Shown: positions 37,594 through 49,900 of the stretch, in pieces
How the letters are laid out: each line of letters opens with the position of its first letter
How positions within the stretch are numbered: position 1 is the stretch's first letter
DNA from: Patiria miniata
Lineage: Eukaryota; Echinodermata; Asteroidea; Valvatida; Asterinidae
NCBI RefSeq assembly: GCF_015706575.1
Contig: NW_024037051.1
Coordinates: forward strand, 17,441,153-17,505,152
DNA: 64,000 nucleotides
Direction of reading: 5' to 3'
Position numbers and translations under genes: made by a program
The notes under the pieces: generated by a model
What the model saw: the letters and a program-made list of their open reading frames with translations, nothing else
What the model was told of the DNA's origin: nothing
Databases searched by the model: none

Positions 37594-40500
37594 GGGTGTG
37601 AGTGACTACATCTTTGCATTTTTCTCCACAATTCTTGGTCTAAAGACTTGCTTGTTTTTTGCAGCTTGTAGAGCTATTCAGCAGCTTCCGAACAACGTCG
37701 AGTTTGTCTAGAATTTCCTATGTTAAGGTAGTTTTTGATCGAGACATAGAGAGGCGGTGTTGCATGGCGCTGACAGGCCTTGCTATGGCATGTACTGCAC
37801 AAAAGGCAACTAGCGGGTGTGAGTGACTACATCTTGCATTTTCTCCACAATTCTTGGGTCTAAAGACTTGCTTGTTTTTGTGCAGCTTGTAGAGCTATTC
37901 AGCAGCTTCCGAACAACGTCGAGTTTGTCTAGAATTTCCTATGTTAAGGTAGTTTTTGATCGAGACATAGAGAGGCGGTGTTGCATGGCGCTGACAGGCC
38001 TTGCTATGGCATGTACTGCACAAAAGGCAACTAGCGGGTGTGAGTGACTACATCTTGCATTTTCTCCACAATTCTTGGGTCTAAAGACTTGCTTGTTTTT
38101 GCAGCTTGTAGAGCTATTCAGCAGCTTCCGAACAACGTCGAGTTGTCTAGAATTTCTATGTTAAGGTAGTTTTTGATCGAGACTAGAGAGGCGGTGTTGC
38201 ATGGCGCTGACAGGCCTTGCTATGGCATGTACTGCACAAAAGGCAACTAGCGGGTGTGAGTGACTACATCTTGCATTTTCTCCACAATTCTTGGGTCTAA
38301 AGACGCTTGTTTTTGCAGCTTGTAGAGCTATTCAGCAGCTTCCGAACAACGTCGAGTTTGTCTAGAATTTCCTATGTTAAGGTAGTTTTTGATCGAGACA
38401 TAGAGAGGCGGTGTTGCATGGCGCTGACAGGCCTTGCTATGGCATGTACTGCACAAAAGGCAACTAGCGGGTGTGATGACTACATCTTGCATTTTCTCCA
38501 CAATTCTTGGGTCTAAAGACTTGCTTGTTTTTGCAGCTTGTAGAGCTATTCAGCAGCTTCCGAACAACGTCGAGTTTGTCTAGAATTTCCTATGTTAAGG
38601 TAGTTTTTGATCGAGACATAGAGAGGCGGTGTTGCATGGCGCTGACAGGCCTTGCTATGGCATGTACTGCACAAAAGGCAACTAGCGGGTGTGAGTGACT
38701 ACATCTTGCATTTTCTCCACAATTCTTGGGTCTAAAGACTTGCTTGTTTTTTGCGCTTGTAGAGCTATTCAGCAGCTTCCGAACAACGTCGAGTTTGTCT
38801 AGAATTTCCTATGTTAAGTTAGTTTTTGATCGAGACATAGAGAGGCGGTGTTGCATGGCGCTGACAGGCCTTGCTATGGCATGTACTGCACAAAAGGCAA
38901 CTAGCGGGTGTGAGTGACTACATCTTGCATTTTCTCCACAATTCTTGGGTCTAAAGACTTGCTTGTTTTTGCAGCTTGTAGAGCTATTCAGCAGCTTCCG
39001 AACAACGTCGAGTTTGTCTAGAATTTCCTATGTTAAGGTAGTTTTTGATCGAGACATAGAGAGGCGGTGTTGCATGGCGCTGACAGGCCTTGCTATGGCA
39101 TGTACTGCACAAAAGCAACTAGCGGGTGTGAGTGACTACATCTTGCATTTTCTCCACAATTCTTGGGTCTAAAGACTTGCTTGTTTTTGCAGCTTGTAGA
39201 GCTATTCAGCAGCTTCCGACAACGTCGAGTTTGTCTAGAATTTCCTATGTTAAGGTAGTTTTTGATCGAGACATAGAGAGGCGGTGTTGCATGGCGCTGA
39301 CAGGCCTTGCTATGGCATGTACTGCACAAAACGCAACTAGCGGGTGTGAGTGACTACATCTTGCATTTTCCTCCACAATTCTTGGTCTAAAGACTTGCTT
39401 GTTTTTTGCAGCTTGTAGAGCTATTCAGCAGCTTCCGAACAACGTCGAGTTTGTCTAGAATTTCCTATGTTAAGGTAGTTTTTGATCGAGACATAGAGAG
39501 GCGGTGTTGCATGGCGCTGACAGGCCTTGCTATGGCATGTACTGCACAAAAGGCAACTAGCGGGTGTGAGTGACTACATCTTGCATTTTCTCCACAATTC
39601 TTGGGTCTAAAGACTTGCTTGTTTTTGCAGCTTGTAGAGCTATTCAGCAGCTTCCGAACAACGTCGAGTTTGTCTAGAATTTCCTATGTTAAGGTAGTTT
39701 TTTGATCGAGACATAGAGAGGCGGTGTTGCATGGCGCTGACAGGCCTTGCTATGGCATGTACTGCACAAAGGCAACTAGCGGGTGTGAGTGACTACATCT
39801 TGCATTTTCTCCACAATTCTTGGGTCTAAAGACTTGCTTGTTTTTGCAGCTTGTAGAGCTATTCAGCAGCTTCCGAACAACGTCGAGTTTGTCTAAATTT
39901 CCTATGTTAAGGTAGTTTTTGATCGAGACATAGATAGAGAGCGGTGTTGCATGGCGCTGACAGGCCTTGCTATGGCATGTACTGCACAAAGGCAACTAGC
40001 GGGTGTGAGTGACTACATCTTGCATTTTTCTCCACAATTCTTGGGTCTAAAGACTTGCTTGTTTTTGCAGCTTGTAGAGCTATTCAGCAGCTTCCGAACA
40101 ACGTCGAGTTTGTCTAGAATTTCCTATGTTAAGGTAGTTTTTGATCGAGACATAGAGAGGCGGTGTTGCATGGCGCTGACAGGCCTTGCTATGGCATGTA
40201 CTGCACAAAAGCAACTAGCGGGTGTGAGTGACTACATCTTGCATTTTCTCCACAATTCTTGGGTCTAAAGACTTGCTTGTTTTTGCAGCTTGTAGAGCTA
40301 TTCAGCAGCTTCCGAACAACGTCGAGTTTGTCTAGAATTTCCTATGTTAGGTAGTTTTTGATCGAGACATAGAGAGGCGGTGTTGCATGGCGCTGACAGG
40401 CCTTGCTATGGCATGTACTGCACAAAAGGCAACTAGCGGGTGTGAGTGACTACATCTTGCATTTTCTCCACATTCTTGGGTCTAAAGACTTGCTTGTTTT

Positions 40501-43440
40501 TGCAGCTTGTAGAGCTATTCAGCAGCTTCCGAACAACGTCGAGTTTGTCTAGAATTTCCTATGTTAAGGTAGTTTTGATCGAGACATAGAGGCGGTGTTG
40601 CATGGCGCTGACAGGCCTTGCTATGGCATGTACTGCACAAAAGGCAACTAGCGGGTGTTAGTGACTACATCTTGCATTTTCTCCACAATTCTTGGGTCTA
40701 AAGACTTGCTTGTTTTTGCAGCTTGTAGAGCTATTCAGCAGCTTCCGAACAACGTCGAGTTTGTCTAGAATTTCCTATGTTAAGGTAGTTTTTGATCGAG
40801 ACATAGAGAGGCGGTGTTGCATGGCGCTGACAGGCCTTGCTATGGCATGTACTGCACAAAAGGCAACTAGCGGGTGTGAGTGACTACATCTTGCATTTTC
40901 TCCACAATTCTTGGGTCTAAAGACTTGCTTGTTTTTGCAGCTTGTAGAGCTATTCAGCAGCTTCCGAACAACGTCGAGTTTGTCTAGAATTTCCTATGTT
41001 AAGGTAGTTTTTGATCGAGACATAGAGAGGCGGTGTTGCATGGCGCTGACAGGCCTTGCTATGGCATGTACTGCACAAAAGCAACTAGCGGTGTGAGTGA
41101 CTACATCTTGCATTTTCTCCACAATTCTTGGGTCTAAAGACTTGCTTGTTTTTGCAGCTTGTAGAGCTATTCAGCAGCTTCCGAACAACGTCGAGTTTGT
41201 CTAGAATTTCCTATGTTAAGGTAGTTTTTGATCGAGACATAGAGAGGCGGTGTTGCATGGCGCTGACAGGCCTTGCTATGGCATGTACTGCACAAAAGCA
41301 ACTAGCGGGTGTGAGTGACTACATCTTGCATTTTCTCCACATTCTTGGGTCTAAAGACTTGCTTGTTTTTGCAGCTTGTAGAGCTATTCAGCAGCTTCCG
41401 AACAACGTCGAGTTTGTCTAGAATTTCCTATGTTAAGGTAGTTTTTGATCGAGACATAGAGAGGCGGTGTTGCATGGCGCTGACAGGCCTTGCTATGGCA
41501 TGTACTGCACAAAAGCAACTAGCGGGTGTGAGTGACTACATCTTGCATTTTCTCCACAATTCTTGGTCTAAAGACTTGCTTGTTTTTGCAGCTTGTAGAG
41601 CTATTCAGCAGCTTCCGAACAACGTCGAGTTTGTCTAGAATTTCCTATGTTAAGGTAGTTTTTGATCGAGACATAGAGAGGCGGTGTTGCATGGCTGACA
41701 GGCCTTGCTATGGCATGTACTGCACAAAAGGCAACTAGCGGGTGTGAGTGACTACATCTTGCATTTTCTCCACAATTCTTGGGTCTAAAGACTTGCTTGT
41801 TTTTTGCAGCTTGTAGAGCTATTCGCAGCAGCTCCGAACAACGTCAAGTTTGTCTAGAATTTCCTATGTTAAGGTAGTTTTTTGATCGAGACATAGAGAG
41901 GCGGTGTTGCATGGCGCTGACAGGCCTTGCTATGGCATGTACTGCACAAAAGGCAACTACGCGGTGTGAGTGACTACATCTTGCATTTTCTCCACAATTC
42001 TTGGTCTAAAGACTTGCTTGTTTTTTGCAGCTTGTAGAGCTATTCAGCAGCTCCGAACAACGTCGAGTTTGTCTAGAATTTCCTATGTTAAGGTAGTTTT
42101 TTGATCGAGACATAGAGAGGCGGTGTTGCATGGCGCTGACAGGCCTTGCTATGGCATGTACTGCACAAAAGCAACTAGCGGGTGTGAGTGACTACATCTT
42201 GCATTTTCTCCACAATTCTTGGGTCTAAAGACTTGCTTGTTTTTTGCAGCTTGTAGAGCTATTCAGCAGCTTCCGAACAACGTCGAGTTTGTCTAGAATT
42301 TCCTATGTTAAGGTAGTTTTTGATCGAGACATAGAGAGGCGGTGTTGCATGGCGCTGACAGGCCTTGCTATGGCATGTACTGCACAAAAGCAACTAGCGG
42401 GTGTGAGTGACTACATCTTGCATTTTCTCCACAATTCTTGGGTCTAAAGACTTGCTTGTTTTTGCAGCAGCTTGTAGAGCTATTCAGCAGCTTCCGAACA
42501 ACGTCGAGTTTGTCTAGAATTTCCTATGTTAAGGTAGTTTTTTGATCGAGACATAGAGGGCGGTGTTGCATGGCGCTGACAGGCCTTGCTATGGCATGTA
42601 CTGCACAAAGGCAACTAGCGGGTGTGAGTGACTACATCTTGCATTTTCTCCACATTCTTGGGTCTAAAGACTTGCTTGTTTTTTGCAGCTTGTAGAGCTA
42701 TTCAGCAGCTTCCGAACAACGTCGAGTTTGTCTAGAATTTCCTATGTTAAGGTAGTTTTTGATCGAGACATAGAGAGGCGGTGTTGCATGGCGCTGACAG
42801 GCCTTGCTATGGCATGTACTGCACAAAAGGCAACTAGCGGGTGTGAGTGACTACATCTTGCATTTTCTCCACAATTCTTTGGTCTAAAGACTTGCTTGTT
42901 TTTGCAGCTTGTAGAGCTATTCAGCAGCTTCCGAACAACGTCGAGTTTGTCTAGAATTTCCTATGTTAAGTAGTTTTTGATCGAGACATAGAGAGAGCGG
43001 TGTTGCATGGCGCTGACAGGCCTTGCTATGGCATGTACTGCACAAAAGCAACTAGCGGTGTGAGTGACTACATCTTGCATTTTCTCCACAATTCTTGGGT
43101 CTAAAGACTTGCTTGTTTTTGCAGCTTGTAGAGCTATTCAGCAGCTTCCGAACAACGTGAGTTTGTCTAGAATTTCCTATGTTAAGGTAGTTTTTGGATC
43201 GAGACATAGAGAGGCGGTGTTGCATGGCGCTGACAGGCCTTGCTATGGCATGTACTGCACAAAAGCAACTAGCGGGTGTGAGTGACTACATCTTGCATTT
43301 TCTCCACAATTCTTGGGTCTAAAGACTTGCTTGTTTTTGCAGCTTGTAGAGCTATTCAGCAGCTTCCGAACAACGTCGAGTTTGTCTAGAATTTCCTATG
43401 TTAAGGTAGTTTTTGATCGAGACATAGAGAGGCGTGTTGC
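37594..43440 (-). repeat. Irregular gap-proximal R monomers (about 27)
   Basis: Most copies here carry one or more small length changes, again mainly in homopolymers: the T run before GCAGC, the A run before GGCAACT, GGG in TTGGGTC, and GGCGG. The first copy after the gap has several lengthened T runs (37610-37664). Less usual changes include CATAGATAGAGAGCGG at 39928, ATTCGCAGCAGCTCC at 41821 with G-to-A at 41846, a duplicated CAG at 42465, and TTTTTGGATC at 43191. A left-arm C (AAAACGC) is present at 39332. Unlike the left arm, no copy has a deletion of more than about 5 bp. Confidence 0.9.
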
Positions 43441-46400
43441 ATGGCGCTGACAGGCCTTGCTATGGCATGTACTGCACAAAAGGCAACTAGCGGGTGTGAG
43501 TGACTACATCTTGCATTTTCTCCACAATTCTTGGGTCTAAAGACTTGCTTGTTTTTGCAGCTTGTAGAGCTATTCAGCAGCTTCCGAACAACGTCGAGTT
43601 TGTCTAGAATTTCCTATGTTAAGGTAGTTTTTGATCGAGACATAGAGAGGCGGTGTTGCATGGCGCTGACAGGCCTTGCTATGGCATGTACTGCACAAAA
43701 GGCAACTAGCGGGTGTGAGTGACTACATCTTGCATTTTCTCCACAATTCTTGGGTCTAAAGACTTGCTTGTTTTTGCAGCTTGTAGAGCTATTCAGCAGC
43801 TTCCGAACAACGTCGAGTTTGTCTAGAATTTCCTATGTTAAGGTAGTTTTTGATCGAGACATAGAGAGGCGGTGTTGCATGGCGCTGACAGGCCTTGCTA
43901 TGGCATGTACTGCACAAAAGGCAACTAGCGGGTGTGAGTGACTACATCTTGCATTTTCTCCACAATTCTTGGGTCTAAAGACTTGCTTGTTTTTGCAGCT
44001 TGTAGAGCTATTCAGCAGCTTCCGAACAACGTCGAGTTTGTCTAGAATTTCCTATGTTAAGGTAGTTTTTGATCGAGACATAGAGAGGCGGTGTTGCATG
44101 GCGCTGACAGGCCTTGCTATGGCATGTACTGCACAAAAGGCAACTAGCGGGTGTGAGTGACTACATCTTGCATTTTCTCCACAATTCTTGGGTCTAAAGA
44201 CTTGCTTGTTTTTGCAGCTTGTAGAGCTATTCAGCAGCTTCCGAACAACGTCGAGTTTGTCTAGAATTTCCTATGTTAAGGTAGTTTTTGATCGAGACAT
44301 AGAGAGGCGGTGTTGCATGGCGCTGACAGGCCTTGCTATGGCATGTACTGCACAAAAGGCAACTAGCGGGTGTGAGTGACTACATCTTGCATTTTCTCCA
44401 CAATTCTTGGGTCTAAAGACTTGCTTGTTTTTGCAGCTTGTAGAGCTATTCAGCAGCTTCCGAACAACGTCGAGTTTGTCTAGAATTTCCTATGTTAAGG
44501 TAGTTTTTGATCGAGACATAGAGAGGCGGTGTTGCATGGCGCTGACAGGCCTTGCTATGGCATGTACTGCACAAAAGGCAACTAGCGGGTGTGAGTGACT
44601 ACATCTTGCATTTTCTCCACAATTCTTGGGTCTAAAGACTTGCTTGTTTTTGCAGCTTGTAGAGCTATTCAGCAGCTTCCGAACAACGTCGAGTTTGTCT
44701 AGAATTTCCTATGTTAAGGTAGTTTTTGATCGAGACATAGAGAGGCGGTGTTGCATGGCGCTGACAGGCCTTGCTATGGCATGTACTGCACAAAAGGCAA
44801 CTAGCGGGTGTGAGTGACTACATCTTGCATTTTCTCCACAATTCTTGGGTCTAAAGACTTGCTTGTTTTTGCAGCTTGTAGAGCTATTCAGCAGCTTCCG
44901 AACAACGTCGAGTTTGTCTAGAATTTCCTATGTTAAGGTAGTTTTTGATCGAGACATAGAGAGGCGGTGTTGCATGGCGCTGACAGGCCTTGCTATGGCA
45001 TGTACTGCACAAAAGGCAACTAGCGGGTGTGAGTGACTACATCTTGCATTTTCTCCACAATTCTTGGGTCTAAAGACTTGCTTGTTTTTGCAGCTTGTAG
45101 AGCTATTCAGCAGCTTCCGAACAACGTCGAGTTTGTCTAGAATTTTCCTATGTTAAGGTAGTTTTTGATCGAGACATAGAGAGGCGGTGTTGCATGGCGC
45201 TGACAGGCCTTGCTATGGCATGTACTGCACAAAAGGCAACTAGCGGGTGTGAGTGACTACATCTTGCATTTTCTCCACAATTCTTGGGTCTAAAGACTTG
45301 CTTGTTTTTGCAGCTTGTAGAGCTATTCAGCAGCTTCCGAACAACGTCGAGTTTGTCTAGAATTTCCTATGTTAAGGTAGTTTTTGATCGAGACATAGAG
45401 AGGCGGTGTTGCATGGCGCTGACAGGCCTTGCTATGGCATGTACTGCACAAAAGGCAACTAGCGGGTGTGAGTGACTACATCTTGCATTTTCTCCACAAT
45501 TCTTGGGTCTAAAGACTTGCTTGTTTTTGCAGCTTGTAGAGCTATTCAGCAGCTTCCGAACAACGTCGAGTTTGTCTAGAATTTCCTATGTTAAGGTAGT
45601 TTTTGATCGAGACATAGAGAGGCGGTGTTGCATGGCGCTGACAGGCCTTGCTATGGCATGTACTGCACAAAAGGCAACTAGCGGGTGTGAGTGACTACAT
45701 CTTGCATTTTCTCCACAATTCTTGGGTCTAAAGACTTGCTTGTTTTTGCAGCTTGTAGAGCTATTCAGCAGCTTCCGAACAACGTCGAGTTTGTCTAGAA
45801 TTTCCTATGTTAAGGTAGTTTTTGATCGAGACATAGAGAGGCGGTGTTGCATGGCGCTGACAGGCCTTGCTATGGCATGTACTGCACAAAAGGCAACTAG
45901 CGGGTGTGAGTGACTACATCTTGCATTTTCTCCACAATTCTTGGGTCTAAAGACTTGCTTGTTTTTGCAGCTTGTAGAGCTATTCAGCAGCTTCCGAACA
46001 ACGTCGAGTTTGTCTAGAATTTCCTATGTTAAGGTAGTTTTTGATCGAGACATAGAGAGGCGGTGTTGCATGGCGCTGACAGGCCTTGCTATGGCATGTA
46101 CTGCACAAAACAACTAGCGGGTGTGAGTGACTACATCTTGCATTTTCTCCACAATTCTTGGGTCTAAAGACTTGCTTGTTTTTGCAGCTTGTAGAGCTAT
46201 TCAGCAGCTTCCGAACAACGTCGAGTTTGTCTAGAATTTCCTATGTTAAGGTAGTTTTTGATCGAGACATAGAGAGGCGGTGTTGCATGGCGCTGACAGG
46301 CCTTGCTATGGCATGTACTGCACAAAGGCAACTAGCGGGTGTGAGTGACTACATCTTGCATTTTCTCCACAATTCTTGGGTCTAAAGACTTGCTTGTTTT

Positions 46401-46984
46401 TGCAGCTTGTAGAGCTATTCAGCAGCTTCCGAACAACGTCGAGTTTGTCTAGAATTTCCTATGTTAAGGTAGTTTTTGATCGAGACATAGAGAGGCGGTG
46501 TTGCATGGCGCTGACAGGCCTTGCTATGGCATGTACTGCACAAAACGCAACTAGCGGGTGTGAGTGACTACATCTTGCATTTTCTCCACAATTCTTGGGT
46601 CTAAAGACTTGCTTGTTTTTGCAGCTTGTAGAGCTATTCAGCAGCTTCCGAACAACGTCGAGTTTGTCTAGAATTTCCTATGTTAAGGTAGTTTTTGATC
46701 GAGACATAGAGAGGCGGTGTTGCATGGCGCTGACAGGCCTTGCTATGGCATGTACTGCACAAAAGGCAACTAGCGGGTGTGAGTGACTACATCTTGCATT
46801 TTCTCCACAATTCTTGGGTCTAAAGACTTGCTTGTTTTTGCAGCTTGTAGAGCTATTCAGCAGCTTCCGAACAACGTCGAGTTTGTCTAGAATTTCCTAT
46901 GTTAAGGTAGTTTTTGATCGAGACATAGAGAGGCGGTGTTGCATGGCGCTGACAGGCCTTGCTATGGCATGTACTGCACAAAAG
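43441..46984 (-). repeat. Mostly canonical R monomers with sparse changes
   Basis: About sixteen copies, most at exact 219-bp spacing. The differences I saw are an extra T near 45145, losses in the A/G run near 46110, 46326 and 46983, and a left-arm C at 46546 (AAAACGCAACT in place of AAAAGGCAACT). This is the transition between the irregular zone next to the gap and the perfect outer block. Confidence 0.9.
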
Positions 46985-49900
46985 CAACTAGCGGGTGTGA
47001 GTGACTACATCTTGCATTTTCTCCACAATTCTTGGGTCTAAAGACTTGCTTGTTTTTGCAGCTTGTAGAGCTATTCAGCAGCTTCCGAACAACGTCGAGT
47101 TTGTCTAGAATTTCCTATGTTAAGGTAGTTTTTGATCGAGACATAGAGAGGCGGTGTTGCATGGCGCTGACAGGCCTTGCTATGGCATGTACTGCACAAA
47201 AGGCAACTAGCGGGTGTGAGTGACTACATCTTGCATTTTCTCCACAATTCTTGGGTCTAAAGACTTGCTTGTTTTTGCAGCTTGTAGAGCTATTCAGCAG
47301 CTTCCGAACAACGTCGAGTTTGTCTAGAATTTCCTATGTTAAGGTAGTTTTTGATCGAGACATAGAGAGGCGGTGTTGCATGGCGCTGACAGGCCTTGCT
47401 ATGGCATGTACTGCACAAAAGGCAACTAGCGGGTGTGAGTGACTACATCTTGCATTTTCTCCACAATTCTTGGGTCTAAAGACTTGCTTGTTTTTGCAGC
47501 TTGTAGAGCTATTCAGCAGCTTCCGAACAACGTCGAGTTTGTCTAGAATTTCCTATGTTAAGGTAGTTTTTGATCGAGACATAGAGAGGCGGTGTTGCAT
47601 GGCGCTGACAGGCCTTGCTATGGCATGTACTGCACAAAAGGCAACTAGCGGGTGTGAGTGACTACATCTTGCATTTTCTCCACAATTCTTGGGTCTAAAG
47701 ACTTGCTTGTTTTTGCAGCTTGTAGAGCTATTCAGCAGCTTCCGAACAACGTCGAGTTTGTCTAGAATTTCCTATGTTAAGGTAGTTTTTGATCGAGACA
47801 TAGAGAGGCGGTGTTGCATGGCGCTGACAGGCCTTGCTATGGCATGTACTGCACAAAAGGCAACTAGCGGGTGTGAGTGACTACATCTTGCATTTTCTCC
47901 ACAATTCTTGGGTCTAAAGACTTGCTTGTTTTTGCAGCTTGTAGAGCTATTCAGCAGCTTCCGAACAACGTCGAGTTTGTCTAGAATTTCCTATGTTAAG
48001 GTAGTTTTTGATCGAGACATAGAGAGGCGGTGTTGCATGGCGCTGACAGGCCTTGCTATGGCATGTACTGCACAAAAGGCAACTAGCGGGTGTGAGTGAC
48101 TACATCTTGCATTTTCTCCACAATTCTTGGGTCTAAAGACTTGCTTGTTTTTGCAGCTTGTAGAGCTATTCAGCAGCTTCCGAACAACGTCGAGTTTGTC
48201 TAGAATTTCCTATGTTAAGGTAGTTTTTGATCGAGACATAGAGAGGCGGTGTTGCATGGCGCTGACAGGCCTTGCTATGGCATGTACTGCACAAAAGGCA
48301 ACTAGCGGGTGTGAGTGACTACATCTTGCATTTTCTCCACAATTCTTGGGTCTAAAGACTTGCTTGTTTTTGCAGCTTGTAGAGCTATTCAGCAGCTTCC
48401 GAACAACGTCGAGTTTGTCTAGAATTTCCTATGTTAAGGTAGTTTTTGATCGAGACATAGAGAGGCGGTGTTGCATGGCGCTGACAGGCCTTGCTATGGC
48501 ATGTACTGCACAAAAGGCAACTAGCGGGTGTGAGTGACTACATCTTGCATTTTCTCCACAATTCTTGGGTCTAAAGACTTGCTTGTTTTTGCAGCTTGTA
48601 GAGCTATTCAGCAGCTTCCGAACAACGTCGAGTTTGTCTAGAATTTCCTATGTTAAGGTAGTTTTTGATCGAGACATAGAGAGGCGGTGTTGCATGGCGC
48701 TGACAGGCCTTGCTATGGCATGTACTGCACAAAAGGCAACTAGCGGGTGTGAGTGACTACATCTTGCATTTTCTCCACAATTCTTGGGTCTAAAGACTTG
48801 CTTGTTTTTGCAGCTTGTAGAGCTATTCAGCAGCTTCCGAACAACGTCGAGTTTGTCTAGAATTTCCTATGTTAAGGTAGTTTTTGATCGAGACATAGAG
48901 AGGCGGTGTTGCATGGCGCTGACAGGCCTTGCTATGGCATGTACTGCACAAAAGGCAACTAGCGGGTGTGAGTGACTACATCTTGCATTTTCTCCACAAT
49001 TCTTGGGTCTAAAGACTTGCTTGTTTTTGCAGCTTGTAGAGCTATTCAGCAGCTTCCGAACAACGTCGAGTTTGTCTAGAATTTCCTATGTTAAGGTAGT
49101 TTTTGATCGAGACATAGAGAGGCGGTGTTGCATGGCGCTGACAGGCCTTGCTATGGCATGTACTGCACAAAAGGCAACTAGCGGGTGTGAGTGACTACAT
49201 CTTGCATTTTCTCCACAATTCTTGGGTCTAAAGACTTGCTTGTTTTTGCAGCTTGTAGAGCTATTCAGCAGCTTCCGAACAACGTCGAGTTTGTCTAGAA
49301 TTTCCTATGTTAAGGTAGTTTTTGATCGAGACATAGAGAGGCGGTGTTGCATGGCGCTGACAGGCCTTGCTATGGCATGTACTGCACAAAAGGCAACTAG
49401 CGGGTGTGAGTGACTACATCTTGCATTTTCTCCACAATTCTTGGGTCTAAAGACTTGCTTGTTTTTGCAGCTTGTAGAGCTATTCAGCAGCTTCCGAACA
49501 ACGTCGAGTTTGTCTAGAATTTCCTATGTTAAGGTAGTTTTTGATCGAGACATAGAGAGGCGGTGTTGCATGGCGCTGACAGGCCTTGCTATGGCATGTA
49601 CTGCACAAAAGGCAACTAGCGGGTGTGAGTGACTACATCTTGCATTTTCTCCACAATTCTTGGGTCTAAAGACTTGCTTGTTTTTGCAGCTTGTAGAGCT
49701 ATTCAGCAGCTTCCGAACAACGTCGAGTTTGTCTAGAATTTCCTATGTTAAGGTAGTTTTTGATCGAGACATAGAGAGGCGGTGTTGCATGGCGCTGACA
49801 GGCCTTGCTATGGCATGTACTGCACAAAAGGCAACTAGCGGGTGTGAGTGACTACATCTTGCATTTTCTCCACAATTCTTGGGTCTAAAGACTTGCTTGT

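Noticed and set aside
37009-37631. Long open frames of about 170-200 codons spanning the gap
   Set aside because: Almost all codons are N. They are artefacts of translating a 500-N placeholder.
37645-37680. Splice-acceptor-like T-rich stretch followed by GCAG in each right-arm copy
   Set aside because: It resembles a 3-prime splice site but occurs in every copy, has no partner donor or exon, and arises from the same bases that separate the two subfamilies. Chance is the simplest explanation.
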